Positions 6,708 to 13,390 of a stretch of 13,390 bases of DNA are shown in pieces. Both the position numbers and the translations under genes were made by a program. The stretch lies in the NCBI GenBank assembly GCA_017476085.1, contig JAFVEJ010000025.1, positions 1-13,390 on the forward strand, written 5' to 3'. How positions within the stretch are numbered: the first letter of the stretch is position 1; the number at the start of each line of letters is the position of its first letter. The notes under the pieces were generated by a model. It did no database searches. It had not been told where the DNA came from and was given only the letters and a program-made list of their open reading frames with translations. The stretch is from Alphaproteobacteria bacterium. Its GTDB lineage: Bacteria; Pseudomonadota; Alphaproteobacteria; RF32; CAG-977.

Positions 6708-7781
6708 ATGTCGTTAAAACAGTCTTTTGATACAAAGGTTTCTGCTAAACAGTATGATGCTTCCGTTAAGCCAGTCGTTGATGTCGATATGACGGAATGC
6801 AAAAAAGAAGATCAGCCGCGTATGGTTGCATTGGTTAATCGTTTGGCTAAGTCGCCCTGCGGTTTGGAAACGTTACAGATTGCTGCGGAAAACGGTTTTA
6901 AGTTCAGCTTTTTCGAGCCGGGTGTCCGTTGCTGCGGCGCTTGTGACGAAGCGGGGCATTGGGTCCGTTTGAACCCGAATGAAACAGATGATAAGCTGGT
7001 TGGAACTTTGGCTCATGAATGTCGTCACGCCGGTCAATTTGTCCGCGGCGCTCATGAAGCATTCGGCGTTATGGATGTTCGTTCGGAATTGATTGCTTTT
7101 CGAGCGATGGAAGCCGATGCGCAGACCTATGCCGTGACTTCCTGCAAAGAATTGGCTCTGCAAGGCGAAACGGGACCGTATGACATTTTCAAAAAACGTT
7201 ATCCGGAAATCGAAAAAGCGTTCGATACGGCTTATAAAGCTGCCGGAAACAAGATCACCCATGAAGTGATGACGGAAACATTTGAAGGCTGGTACGACCA
7301 GTTGAGAACAAAAACGGTTTATGAAGAAGCTTATCAGATTGAACCGATGACAAAAGAAATCTATGAAATCAAGCAGGGCAAAGAACCGACGTTGTTTTAT
7401 AATAAGGAAACAATGTCCGGTCCCGAAGCGGTCGCGTTGGCCGGCTGGACGAAAGACGGAAACTACTACACCAAAGATCCAAAGCGTTTGGAAAGCGGAA
7501 AATTCCTGGATGTTGCCGAGGCGACAATGCAGGATATGCGCGATTTCTTCAAACTGCGTAAAGAATTGACGGGGATGGAACCTGATCCTTCTTTGGATGC
7601 AGTTCCGACACGTCCGGATACAATGGAGCGCAACCGTCCGAAAATGGGCGAAAAGCCTATGGCCGGTATGTTTGAAACAAAAGGCCGCATTTTGGCAAAC
7701 AAGCATCGGTATGCGGTCGAAAGAAATGAACTGAAACAGGTTGCTTTGGCAAAAGCGGCCGCTATGAAAAATGTCAGATAA
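6708..7781 (+). CDS. Putative zinc metallopeptidase, HExRH...EADA family (tandem copy 1)
   Basis: 357 residues from the ATG at 6708. The frame is open upstream to an ATG at 6648, but 6708 is preferred: it has AAAGAGG at good spacing, sits just after the likely promoter, and begins the homology with the other copies, whereas the extra 20 residues are low-complexity. The active-site motif is LAHECRHAGQ (H103, E104, H107), with MEADAQ 28 residues later (E135). Just before it is a loop RCCGACDEAGH with C75, C76 and C79. A FEGWYDQ segment and a WTKDGNYY C-terminal domain follow. The end AKAAAMKNVR resembles the basic tails of the 342- and 729-residue proteins. No signal peptide. It is the most diverged of the three tandem copies and the first gene of the operon; copy 2 follows after 12 bp. 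Function is inferred from motifs only. Confidence 0.8.
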   Translation: MSLKQSFDTKVSAKQYDASVKPVVDVDMTECKKEDQPRMVALVNRLAKSPCGLETLQIAAENGFKFSFFEPGVRCCGACDEAGHWVRLNPNETDDKLVGTLAHECRHAGQFVRGAHEAFGVMDVRSELIAFRAMEADAQTYAVTSCKELALQGETGPYDIFKKRYPEIEKAFDTAYKAAGNKITHEVMTETFEGWYDQLRTKTVYEEAYQIEPMTKEIYEIKQGKEPTLFYNKETMSGPEAVALAGWTKDGNYYTKDPKRLESGKFLDVAEATMQDMRDFFKLRKELTGMEPDPSLDAVPTRPDTMERNRPKMGEKPMAGMFETKGRILANKHRYAVERNELKQVALAKAAAMKNVR

Positions 7782-7793
7782 AGGACAAAAATA

Positions 7794-8924
7794 ATGGAAT
7801 TGATGAATTCTGTCGCGTTAAAAAACGTTTTTGAGGCTCCTGTCGTTAAGCGGGAATATGATCCGGATGCCAAACTGGCCGTAGATGTTGATATTTCTCT
7901 TTGCACGGAAGAAGAACGTCCCCGTATGATTTCCATCGTCAACCGTTTGGCAAAATCCGAAGCCGGAAAAGAAACGTTGGAAATCGCGGCTAAAGCCGGC
8001 TATAAATTCGGATTTTTGGATGCGGCGACAAACTGTTTCGGCTGTTGCTTCGGCGGAATGAACTGCATCGGGTTGGGGCCTATGGCTTCCGATGACAAGT
8101 TGGTCAGCACGCTGTGCCATGAAGCCCGACATGCGGGGCAGGGCGTCCGTATGGAAAACATTCCCGACCGCGACCAGCTGAATGTCGCTTCCATTATCCG
8201 CGCTTCCCGTGCGAAAGAAGCCGACGCGCAGGCTTATGCCGTCAAAGCGTGCAAGGAATTGGAAATGCAGGGTGATAAAGGACCTTTGGCGACTTTCGCA
8301 AAGTTCTATCCGCCGATTTATGCGGCTTATGAAAAAGCTTTGGCGGAACAGAACGGCGTGATGAACGACAAGGTTGTCGCCGGTACGTTCAAAGGCTGGT
8401 ACGATCAGACGGGAACCAAGCAGAATTACGAAGAAGGCTACATCATTGATCCGATGCACGATGCGATTGAACAGTTCAACAAAGGAACGACGGAAGATAC
8501 ATATACGTTTGAAAAAAGTGTGACTTCCGAAGAAGTTGTGGAAAAGATCGGTTGGACGAAGAACGGCAACTATTTGGCTGGCGAAGATCCGAAATTCCTG
8601 GACGGGGAACGTTTCATCAGCATCGGCGAACGCACTAAGCAGGATGCGCAGGCTTTCTTTGAAATCCGTAAAGAAAAAACGGGGATTGAAATTGATACTT
8701 CCGTAGCTTCCATGCCGACGCATATTGATGCCTTTTCCCGCCGTTTGCCGGAAATGGGCAAGCCGCGCGGCGATGTCGGCGAAACAATGTCTATGGGCGG
8801 AACAATCGATAAATGGAACAAGATTCTTGCCGCTAAGGAAGAATACAACAAGAAAAACGGGCAAAAGAAAGAAGCTAAGCCTGCCGTTTTAGCTAAAATG
8901 GCTCAGAAAGGGCGTTATTTCTAA
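7794..8924 (+). CDS. Putative zinc metallopeptidase, HExRH...EADA family (tandem copy 2)
   Basis: 376 residues. The ATG at 7794 has AAGGA 8 nt upstream; an in-frame ATG at 7803 is less well placed. Motifs: LCHEARHAGQ (H109, E110, H113) and KEADAQAYA (E142), 29 residues later. The preceding loop NCFGCCFGGMNC carries four cysteines (C81, C84, C85, C91), more than any other copy. A FKGWYDQ segment comes after the core and a WTKNGNYLAGEDPKFLD domain occupies the C-terminal half. It is closely related to copy 3, with long runs of identical residues from the EADA motif to GWYDQ. The C-terminus is basic (KPAVLAKMAQKGRYF) but lacks the KRK form. No signal peptide. It is expected to bind a metal through the HExxH site; a structural metal or iron-sulfur site in the Cys loop is speculative. 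Confidence 0.8.
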   Translation: MELMNSVALKNVFEAPVVKREYDPDAKLAVDVDISLCTEEERPRMISIVNRLAKSEAGKETLEIAAKAGYKFGFLDAATNCFGCCFGGMNCIGLGPMASDDKLVSTLCHEARHAGQGVRMENIPDRDQLNVASIIRASRAKEADAQAYAVKACKELEMQGDKGPLATFAKFYPPIYAAYEKALAEQNGVMNDKVVAGTFKGWYDQTGTKQNYEEGYIIDPMHDAIEQFNKGTTEDTYTFEKSVTSEEVVEKIGWTKNGNYLAGEDPKFLDGERFISIGERTKQDAQAFFEIRKEKTGIEIDTSVASMPTHIDAFSRRLPEMGKPRGDVGETMSMGGTIDKWNKILAAKEEYNKKNGQKKEAKPAVLAKMAQKGRYF

Positions 8925-8941
8925 AGTCGAAAGGTAAGAAA

Positions 8942-10066
8942 ATGGCCGCAATTCCGCAAAAATTGCTTTCGCTTCAACAAAAATTTGAAGCCCCTGTTGT
9001 TCGGCAGGAATATGATCCGAATGCCAAACTGGCTGTAGATGTTGATATCTCCATTTGTACGGAAGAAGAACGTCCCCGCATGATTTCCATCGTGAACCGT
9101 TTGGCTAAATCCGAAGCAGGACGCGAGACTTTGGAAATTGCGGCAAAAGCCGGATGCAAGTTTGGTTTTCTTGATGCTTCCAAACAAAGTTTTGGAACTT
9201 ATTTCAGCGCCGGTTTCATCGGATTGGGGCCTAACGCTTCCGATGATAAGTTGGTCAGCACGCTGTGCCACGAATCCCGTCACGCGGGACAGGCTGTCCG
9301 TATGGGGCATATTCCGAACAGAGATGAACTGAACGTTTCTTCCATTATTCGTTATTCCTGCGCGAAAGAAGCTGATGCCCAAGCGTATGCCGTCAAAGCG
9401 TGCAAGGAATTGGAAATGCAGGGCGACAAAGGGCCTTTGGAAACGTTTGCGAAGTTCTATCCGCCGATTTATGCCGCTTATGAAAAGGCTTTGGCGGAAC
9501 AAAACGGCGTGATGAACGACAAAGTTGTCGCCGGGACGTTTAAGGGCTGGTACGACCAGATGGAAACGAAGCAAAAGTATGAGGAAAATTATATTCTCAC
9601 TTCGATGCATAGAGCTTTAAAAGCGTTTGACAAAGAAAGGCCGGAAGAAGCCTATACTTTTAAAAAGAATGTAACATCGGAGGAGATTGTTTCTCTGGTT
9701 GGTTGGACGAAAAACGGCAGTTACTTGGCCGGGGAAGATCCGAAATTTTTAGATCAGGATCATTTCCTCAGCATCGGCGAAAGGACAAAGAAAGACGCTC
9801 AGGATTTCTTTAAACTCCGCGAAGAGAAAACAGGGATTGCGAAAGATTCGTCTTTAGAAAATATGCCTACGCGTAAAGACGCTTTTGCGCGTCGTTTGCC
9901 GGAAATGGGAAAGCCTTTGGACGATCAAAAAGCTTCGGCCAATGGTAAAACCATTTCAAAATGGATGGCTGCTTTGGCGGCAAATCAGGATAAAAAGCGT
10001 TCGGAAACATCTCCAAAGCAAGCTGTCTTAATGAAAAAGCTGGTTTCTCGGAAAGGGCGTAATTGA
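8942..10066 (+). CDS. Putative zinc metallopeptidase, HExRH...EADA family (tandem copy 3)
   Basis: 374 residues, starting 17 bp after copy 2 with AAAGG 7-8 nt before the ATG. Motifs: LCHESRHAGQ (H110, E111, H114) and KEADAQAYA (E143). The loop before the site, KQSFGTYFSAGFIGL, has no cysteine, unlike copies 1 and 2. From KEADAQ to FKGWYDQ it differs from copy 2 at a single residue (Ala to Glu after GDKGPL), and the DNA shares a 38-bp perfect match there. The region after GWYDQ and the C-terminal 60 residues have diverged. The tail is basic (KQAVLMKKLVSRKGRN). The stop TGA overlaps the TTG start of the membrane-protein gene by 4 bp, so the two are translationally coupled. Enzymatic role inferred from the motif; substrate unknown. 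Confidence 0.8.
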   Translation: MAAIPQKLLSLQQKFEAPVVRQEYDPNAKLAVDVDISICTEEERPRMISIVNRLAKSEAGRETLEIAAKAGCKFGFLDASKQSFGTYFSAGFIGLGPNASDDKLVSTLCHESRHAGQAVRMGHIPNRDELNVSSIIRYSCAKEADAQAYAVKACKELEMQGDKGPLETFAKFYPPIYAAYEKALAEQNGVMNDKVVAGTFKGWYDQMETKQKYEENYILTSMHRALKAFDKERPEEAYTFKKNVTSEEIVSLVGWTKNGSYLAGEDPKFLDQDHFLSIGERTKKDAQDFFKLREEKTGIAKDSSLENMPTRKDAFARRLPEMGKPLDDQKASANGKTISKWMAALAANQDKKRSETSPKQAVLMKKLVSRKGRN

Positions 10067-10560
10067 TAGGAATCTCAACTGCCTATAAAAAGATTTTCCT
10101 TAAATTGTGCGCAATAGACCTTATTTTTGCGCTGATGTTCATCGGTTGGGGGCAAATGTTGTCTCCGCATGGCGTTTTTACAAAAGGGACGCTGTCTTGC
10201 GACGGTCGCCTTTGCACGGTAGAGGAAAAAACTCTGGCAGGAAGAGTTTTTAAAACGTTTTCTTTCGAACAGAAAATGGGACGGGAAGCGTTTGTTGAAG
10301 AGGGCGGACGCGGATACAGACTTTGGATCGGAAAAGATTATATTTCCTCCTGCGCCGACTGCGCTTTATGGAGCAGGGCCTCTTTCCCTTTTTTATGGTA
10401 CCGCCGTTCTTCCGGTGAAAAATTAAAAGTACGGATAATTTCCGGCCAAAGCTTTTTCTACGACCAATACAATCATTTGCTTCGATGGTTGGGATACGTC
10501 ATGGCGGGCACTTTTATCGTTGTCAGCGCCTTATATAAAGCGGGCGCAATTAAAGAATAA
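10063..10560 (+). CDS. Two-TM membrane protein coupled to metallopeptidase copy 3
   Basis: 165 residues starting with TTG at 10063, whose last three bases with the next A form TTGA shared with the upstream stop. GGAAAGGG in the end of copy 3 gives a good ribosome binding site, supporting TTG as the start. One hydrophobic segment lies near residues 11-33 (IFLKLCAIDLIFALMFIGWG) and a second near 139-158 (LLRWLGYVMAGTFIVVSAL). About 105 residues lie between them, with two cysteine pairs (C46/C51 in LSCDGRLC and C97/C100 in SSCADC). The central part is probably periplasmic and could form disulfides; a cytoplasmic metal site is the alternative. I recognise no family. The tight coupling suggests it acts with the HExRH proteins, for instance as anchor, target or protector, but this is inference. 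Confidence 0.75.
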   Translation: MIGISTAYKKIFLKLCAIDLIFALMFIGWGQMLSPHGVFTKGTLSCDGRLCTVEEKTLAGRVFKTFSFEQKMGREAFVEEGGRGYRLWIGKDYISSCADCALWSRASFPFLWYRRSSGEKLKVRIISGQSFFYDQYNHLLRWLGYVMAGTFIVVSALYKAGAIKE

Positions 10561-10568
10561 AAAAGATT

Positions 10569-11534
10569 TTAATCGAATAAGCGATACAGGATATTTTCTT
10601 CTTTTTCTTCCTGCAGGCAATCGGCGTCTTTTTCACCGGGGATGGATGAAACGTCCTGATCTTTTTCGTCCGACGGCGTAACTGTATAAACAATAGCGCC
10701 CAGGCGTTCTCCATCCAAACCGGTTAATGAGAGTGTTCCGCTGGGCAAATTAAGATCGGGCAGGGTGAAATCATCGGTATGATCGGATAAAAACAGTAAT
10801 TTCTTTTGTTGTTTTTTTGTCAGCAGGCGGCCTGATCCGACAGACGTTAAAAAGGCCAGATTATTTGCCGTACACCATCCGGAATGCCTTGTTCTATCCG
10901 GTTCCTTGCGGCGCATTTTGAACCAGGCCATTTTTTTTAATCCGGTTTTATCCAAAGCCGTATAAATACGGCCTTTTCCGTAGGGAGAAAGAACATCCGG
11001 CATATTGGAAACCATACGCGTTAATTTTTTTGATATCTTTAAATATCCAGTTTTCTCATCATTAATTTTAATTAAAGCGCTGTAAACCAAATCTTGTGAC
11101 GGCAGACGTTCCCAAAAGCAGGCTGAAGCAGATGCGGCCGCATCTGCAGGCAGACGCATTCTGCCCCGATAGGCATTATCATTAACGCGGACGAAAAAGC
11201 GCGTGTTCGGATGATAGAAAATAAAATCCGCATCATATTCTTTTGCCAGTGTTTGAGCATATTTGGAAGTTGCCTGTACAACTTTGCGCGTATTGCGACC
11301 TTTTGCCGCATTCATAAAAGCAGGATCTTTAAAAATATTTTCACGGGCAAACGTACGCAGTTCGGAACAAACACGGCTTTCTTCAGAACGCAAAAAGCTT
11401 GCCAGTGTTTCTTTGGGGGTCGGTTCTGCAGGAGAAGCCGCTTCGATTGTTTTGACTTTGATGATCTCCTGAGCATTCGAAACAGGGCAGATTAACAGCG
11501 TCAAAGCAACCGATAAAAGAAAAGTTTTTTTCAT
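10569..11534 (-). CDS. Exported protein resembling a stand-alone Cache sensor domain
   Basis: 321 residues with a clean signal peptide (MKKTFLLSVALTLLICPVSNA, cleavage after residue 21; no proper lipobox). Residues about 45-175 read like the ligand-binding Cache part of chemoreceptors: a long helix (LASFLRSEESRVCSELRTF), a helix before KEYDADFIFYHPNTRFFVRV (98-117), an AYRGRMRLP segment, and GYLKISKKLTRMV (163-175) where receptors have a Gyvelg strand. The usual following TM, HAMP and signalling domains are absent; instead the protein continues with about 140 soluble residues and an acidic end. It would therefore be a periplasmic solute-binding or sensing protein. The Cache call is from motif recall and is moderate. 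The ATG at 11534 has AGGAGA 6 nt upstream. It follows valS by 18 bp and is probably in the same transcript. It meets the convergent membrane-protein gene with only 8 bp between stops. Confidence 0.8.
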   Translation of the reverse strand: MKKTFLLSVALTLLICPVSNAQEIIKVKTIEAASPAEPTPKETLASFLRSEESRVCSELRTFARENIFKDPAFMNAAKGRNTRKVVQATSKYAQTLAKEYDADFIFYHPNTRFFVRVNDNAYRGRMRLPADAAASASACFWERLPSQDLVYSALIKINDEKTGYLKISKKLTRMVSNMPDVLSPYGKGRIYTALDKTGLKKMAWFKMRRKEPDRTRHSGWCTANNLAFLTSVGSGRLLTKKQQKKLLFLSDHTDDFTLPDLNLPSGTLSLTGLDGERLGAIVYTVTPSDEKDQDVSSIPGEKDADCLQEEKEENILYRLFD

Positions 11535-11552
11535 GCGGCTTCTCCTTTTAAA

Positions 11553-13390
11553 TTATAAGGAACTCAGACGGGCCAGAGCTCCGTTCACGTTGTCCAGAGC
11601 GGTTTGCGCTTCGCTTAAACGCATTTTCTGCTCTTCGACGACTTTGGCGGGCGCTTTGGCAACGAAGGATTCGTTGCTTAAACGCCCCTGAATGCCGGCG
11701 ATCGTCTTTTCCAGATTGGCTTTTTCTTTGTTCAGACGTTCCGTTTCTTTGGCAACGTCAATCACGCCGGCCAAAGGCAACAGGATTTCTGCCGTTCCGA
11801 AAACCGCCTGCGCCGCGCCTTTCGCATCGTCCGCCGATACGGAAATTTCCGCTTTTTCCAGACGGGCAAGCGTCTTGATCAGCGTTTCAAAGGCTTTCAG
11901 ACGGCCTTTTTCCGTTTCGGAAGCTTTGCTTAGCAGCATCGTGATCTTGGCCGACGGAGCGATGTTCATTTCCGAACGCAGGGAACGCACGGCCGCAATC
12001 AATCCGGCCACCCAATCCAAATCTTCTTCTGCGGACGGAACGATCAAATCGTTCAGATCGCCCCACGGCGTAACGATCAGCATTTGATCGCGTTCGGATT
12101 TGCCCCACAGTTCTTCCGTCACAAACGGCATAATCGGGTGCAACATAATTAAAATGCGGTCAAGCACCCAGGCAGCCGTTGCGCGCGTTTCCGTCTTTGC
12201 GGCTTCGTCGTCACCGTAGAACAGCGGTTTCGCAAATTCCAGATACCAGTCGCAGAACGTTCCCCATGCGAACTGATACGCCGCGTTTGCCGCTTCATTG
12301 AATTTGTATTCGTCAAAAGCGGTCGTGACTTTTGCGTGTGCCTGTGCTGTCTTGGAAACAATCCACTTGTTCAGAGGATCTTTGACTGATTTCGGGTCGA
12401 ATCCTTTAACCGGCTTACATTCGTTCATTTCGCAGAAACGGGCGGCGTTCCACAGCTTTGTCACAAAGTTGCGGTACCCTTCGACGCGGCTTTCGCTCAT
12501 CAGAACGTCACGTCCTTGCGCCGCCATTGCCGCCAGAGTGAAGCGCATCGCGTCAACGCCGTATTTGTCCGCCAAAATCAGCGGGTCGATTACGTTGCCT
12601 TTAGATTTTGACATTTTGCGGCCTTGTTCGTCGCGCACCAAAGCGTGAATGTAAACCGTTTTGAATGGCACATCTTTCATAAAGTGCATTCCCAGCATCA
12701 CCATACGGGCGACCCAGAAGAAAATAATGTCGAAGCCGGTGACCAGAACGTTTGTCGGGTAGTAGCGTTTCAGCTCGGCGGTCTGATCCGGCCAGCCCAG
12801 AGTGGAGAAGGGCCAAATGCCCGATGAAAACCAAGTGTCGAAAACGTCTTCTTCTTGTGTCAGGTCTTCGTGATGACCATAATAAGCATCCGCTTCTTTT
12901 TGGGCTTCCTGAGCATTTTCCTGCACAAAGAAATGACCATCCGGACCGTACCAGACAGGAATCTGATGCCCCCACCACAGCTGGCGGGAAACACACCACG
13001 GCTGAATATTGCGCATCCATTCAAAATACGTCTTTTCCCACGACTTCGGCACGATATTAATCGCGCCCGATTTCACCGCCTCGATCGGCCGCCTGGCCAG
13101 CGTCGCGGCATCCACATACCATTGGTCGGTCAGCCACGGTTCGATCACGACACCGGAACGGTCGCCATAGGGGATTGTCATCGGATTGTCTTCCTCTTTG
13201 ACATACAAGCCCAGCGCTTTAACGTCTTCCAAAACTTTGACGCGGGCTTCGGCGGTTGACAATCCTTGATAGGCTTCAGGCACGTTTTCATTCAGATGCG
13301 CCGTCGAATCCAGAATGTTGATCATCGGCAGGTTATGGCGTTTGCCGACTTCAAAGTCGTTGAAGTCGTGCGCCGGCGTGATTTTCACCG
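11553..13390 (-). CDS. valS: Valyl-tRNA synthetase (C-terminal two thirds, truncated by window edge)
   Basis: 612 or so codons are present; the frame is open to the window edge and the true start and HIGH motif lie beyond 13390. The codon at 13388 is an internal GTG. ValRS charges tRNA-Val and edits mischarged threonine. Visible landmarks, numbered from 13388: end of the editing domain with VVIEPWLTDQWYVDA (80-94), SRQLWWGHQIPVWYG (134-148), DVFDTWFSSGIWPFSTLGWP (181-200), the KMSKS loop in RKMSKSKGNVIDP (258-262), the anticodon-binding helical domain, and the C-terminal coiled-coil arm (ETERLNKEKANLEKTIAGIQGRL) that is typical of ValRS. All belong to the ordinary bacterial type. The Cache-like gene follows 18 bp downstream. 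Confidence 0.98.
   Translation of the reverse strand, partial: VKITPAHDFNDFEVGKRHNLPMINILDSTAHLNENVPEAYQGLSTAEARVKVLEDVKALGLYVKEEDNPMTIPYGDRSGVVIEPWLTDQWYVDAATLARRPIEAVKSGAINIVPKSWEKTYFEWMRNIQPWCVSRQLWWGHQIPVWYGPDGHFFVQENAQEAQKEADAYYGHHEDLTQEEDVFDTWFSSGIWPFSTLGWPDQTAELKRYYPTNVLVTGFDIIFFWVARMVMLGMHFMKDVPFKTVYIHALVRDEQGRKMSKSKGNVIDPLILADKYGVDAMRFTLAAMAAQGRDVLMSESRVEGYRNFVTKLWNAARFCEMNECKPVKGFDPKSVKDPLNKWIVSKTAQAHAKVTTAFDEYKFNEAANAAYQFAWGTFCDWYLEFAKPLFYGDDEAAKTETRATAAWVLDRILIMLHPIMPFVTEELWGKSERDQMLIVTPWGDLNDLIVPSAEEDLDWVAGLIAAVRSLRSEMNIAPSAKITMLLSKASETEKGRLKAFETLIKTLARLEKAEISVSADDAKGAAQAVFGTAEILLPLAGVIDVAKETERLNKEKANLEKTIAGIQGRLSNESFVAKAPAKVVEEQKMRLSEAQTALDNVNGALARLSSL

Larger units (their letters stand above)
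7794..10066 (+). repeat. Recent tandem gene duplication (copies 2 and 3)
   Basis: The two genes are alike at both DNA and protein level. A 38-bp stretch starting TATGCCGTCAAAGCG is identical at 8235-8272 and 9386-9423, an offset of 1151 bp, and flanking stretches differ mainly at third codon positions. Copy 1 upstream is an older, more diverged member of the array. Confidence 0.85.

Noticed and set aside
7818..8864. Long minus-strand open frame (348 codons), with similar ones at 6873-7706 and 8921-9610
   Set aside because: They are antisense to the three HExRH genes. Their products are rich in Phe/Arg/His, the frames repeat in each paralogue because the genes are homologous, and they have no ribosome binding site or family motif.
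5345..10066. ImmA/IrrE-type (M78) or SprT-type identity for the HExRH proteins
   Set aside because: There is no helix-turn-helix or zinc-ribbon partner domain, the sequence beyond HExxH does not follow those families, and the large conserved C-terminal domain is unlike either.
10561..10580. Short GATTTTAATC hairpin with a T-run between the convergent genes
   Set aside because: The stem is only four A/T-rich pairs and overlaps the stop of the minus-strand gene, too weak to call a terminator.
1..13390. CRISPR arrays, tRNA genes, IS elements, riboswitches, phage genes
   Set aside because: No regularly spaced repeats, cloverleaf sequences, transposase motifs or known aptamer cores were seen on either strand.

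Overview
The window looks like chromosomal DNA of an alphaproteobacterium. The evidence is the S9 protein (an N-terminal extension of about 25 residues before the [11 protein letters not shown] stretch, and the [16 protein letters not shown] tail), the matching L13, and a bacterial-type ValRS. Three housekeeping loci (rplM-rpsI at the left edge, rpsU near 5.0 kb, valS at the right edge) frame an accessory block. No tRNA, rRNA, CRISPR array, transposase or phage gene was found. The genus cannot be named from the sequence; a host-associated or gut lineage is only a guess.

Layout: (1) 2-798, end of rplM and complete rpsI, closed by a clear intrinsic terminator. (2) 818-4387, an AT-richer stretch with an APH/choline-kinase-fold phosphotransferase on +, converging on a two-gene minus-strand unit: a 729-residue charged, alanine-repeat protein with its own TTGACA promoter, then a short secreted DUF1566-like protein. 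(3) 4503-5284, rpsU with its own promoter, leader hairpin and terminator, followed by a small rhodanese-type lipoprotein. (4) 5345-10560, four paralogous proteins with an HExRH...EADA zinc-peptidase signature: one on the minus strand and three in tandem on the plus strand, diverging from a 334-bp promoter region. The last paralogue overlaps a two-TM membrane protein by 4 bp. (5) 10569-13390, minus strand: the C-terminal two thirds of valS followed 18 bp later by a secreted protein that resembles a stand-alone Cache sensor domain.

How the parts may work together: the four HExRH proteins share homology along almost their whole length, lack signal peptides and differ most in a short cysteine-rich loop just before the metal site. 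Copies 2 and 3 are a recent tandem duplication. The 342-residue paralogue and the unrelated 729-residue protein end in almost the same 14-residue basic tail, with a shorter version on the first tandem paralogue. That suggests a shared targeting or export tag. A set of putative metallopeptidases with a coupled membrane partner and a common C-terminal tag is the best candidate here for an undescribed system. Its function is inference only.
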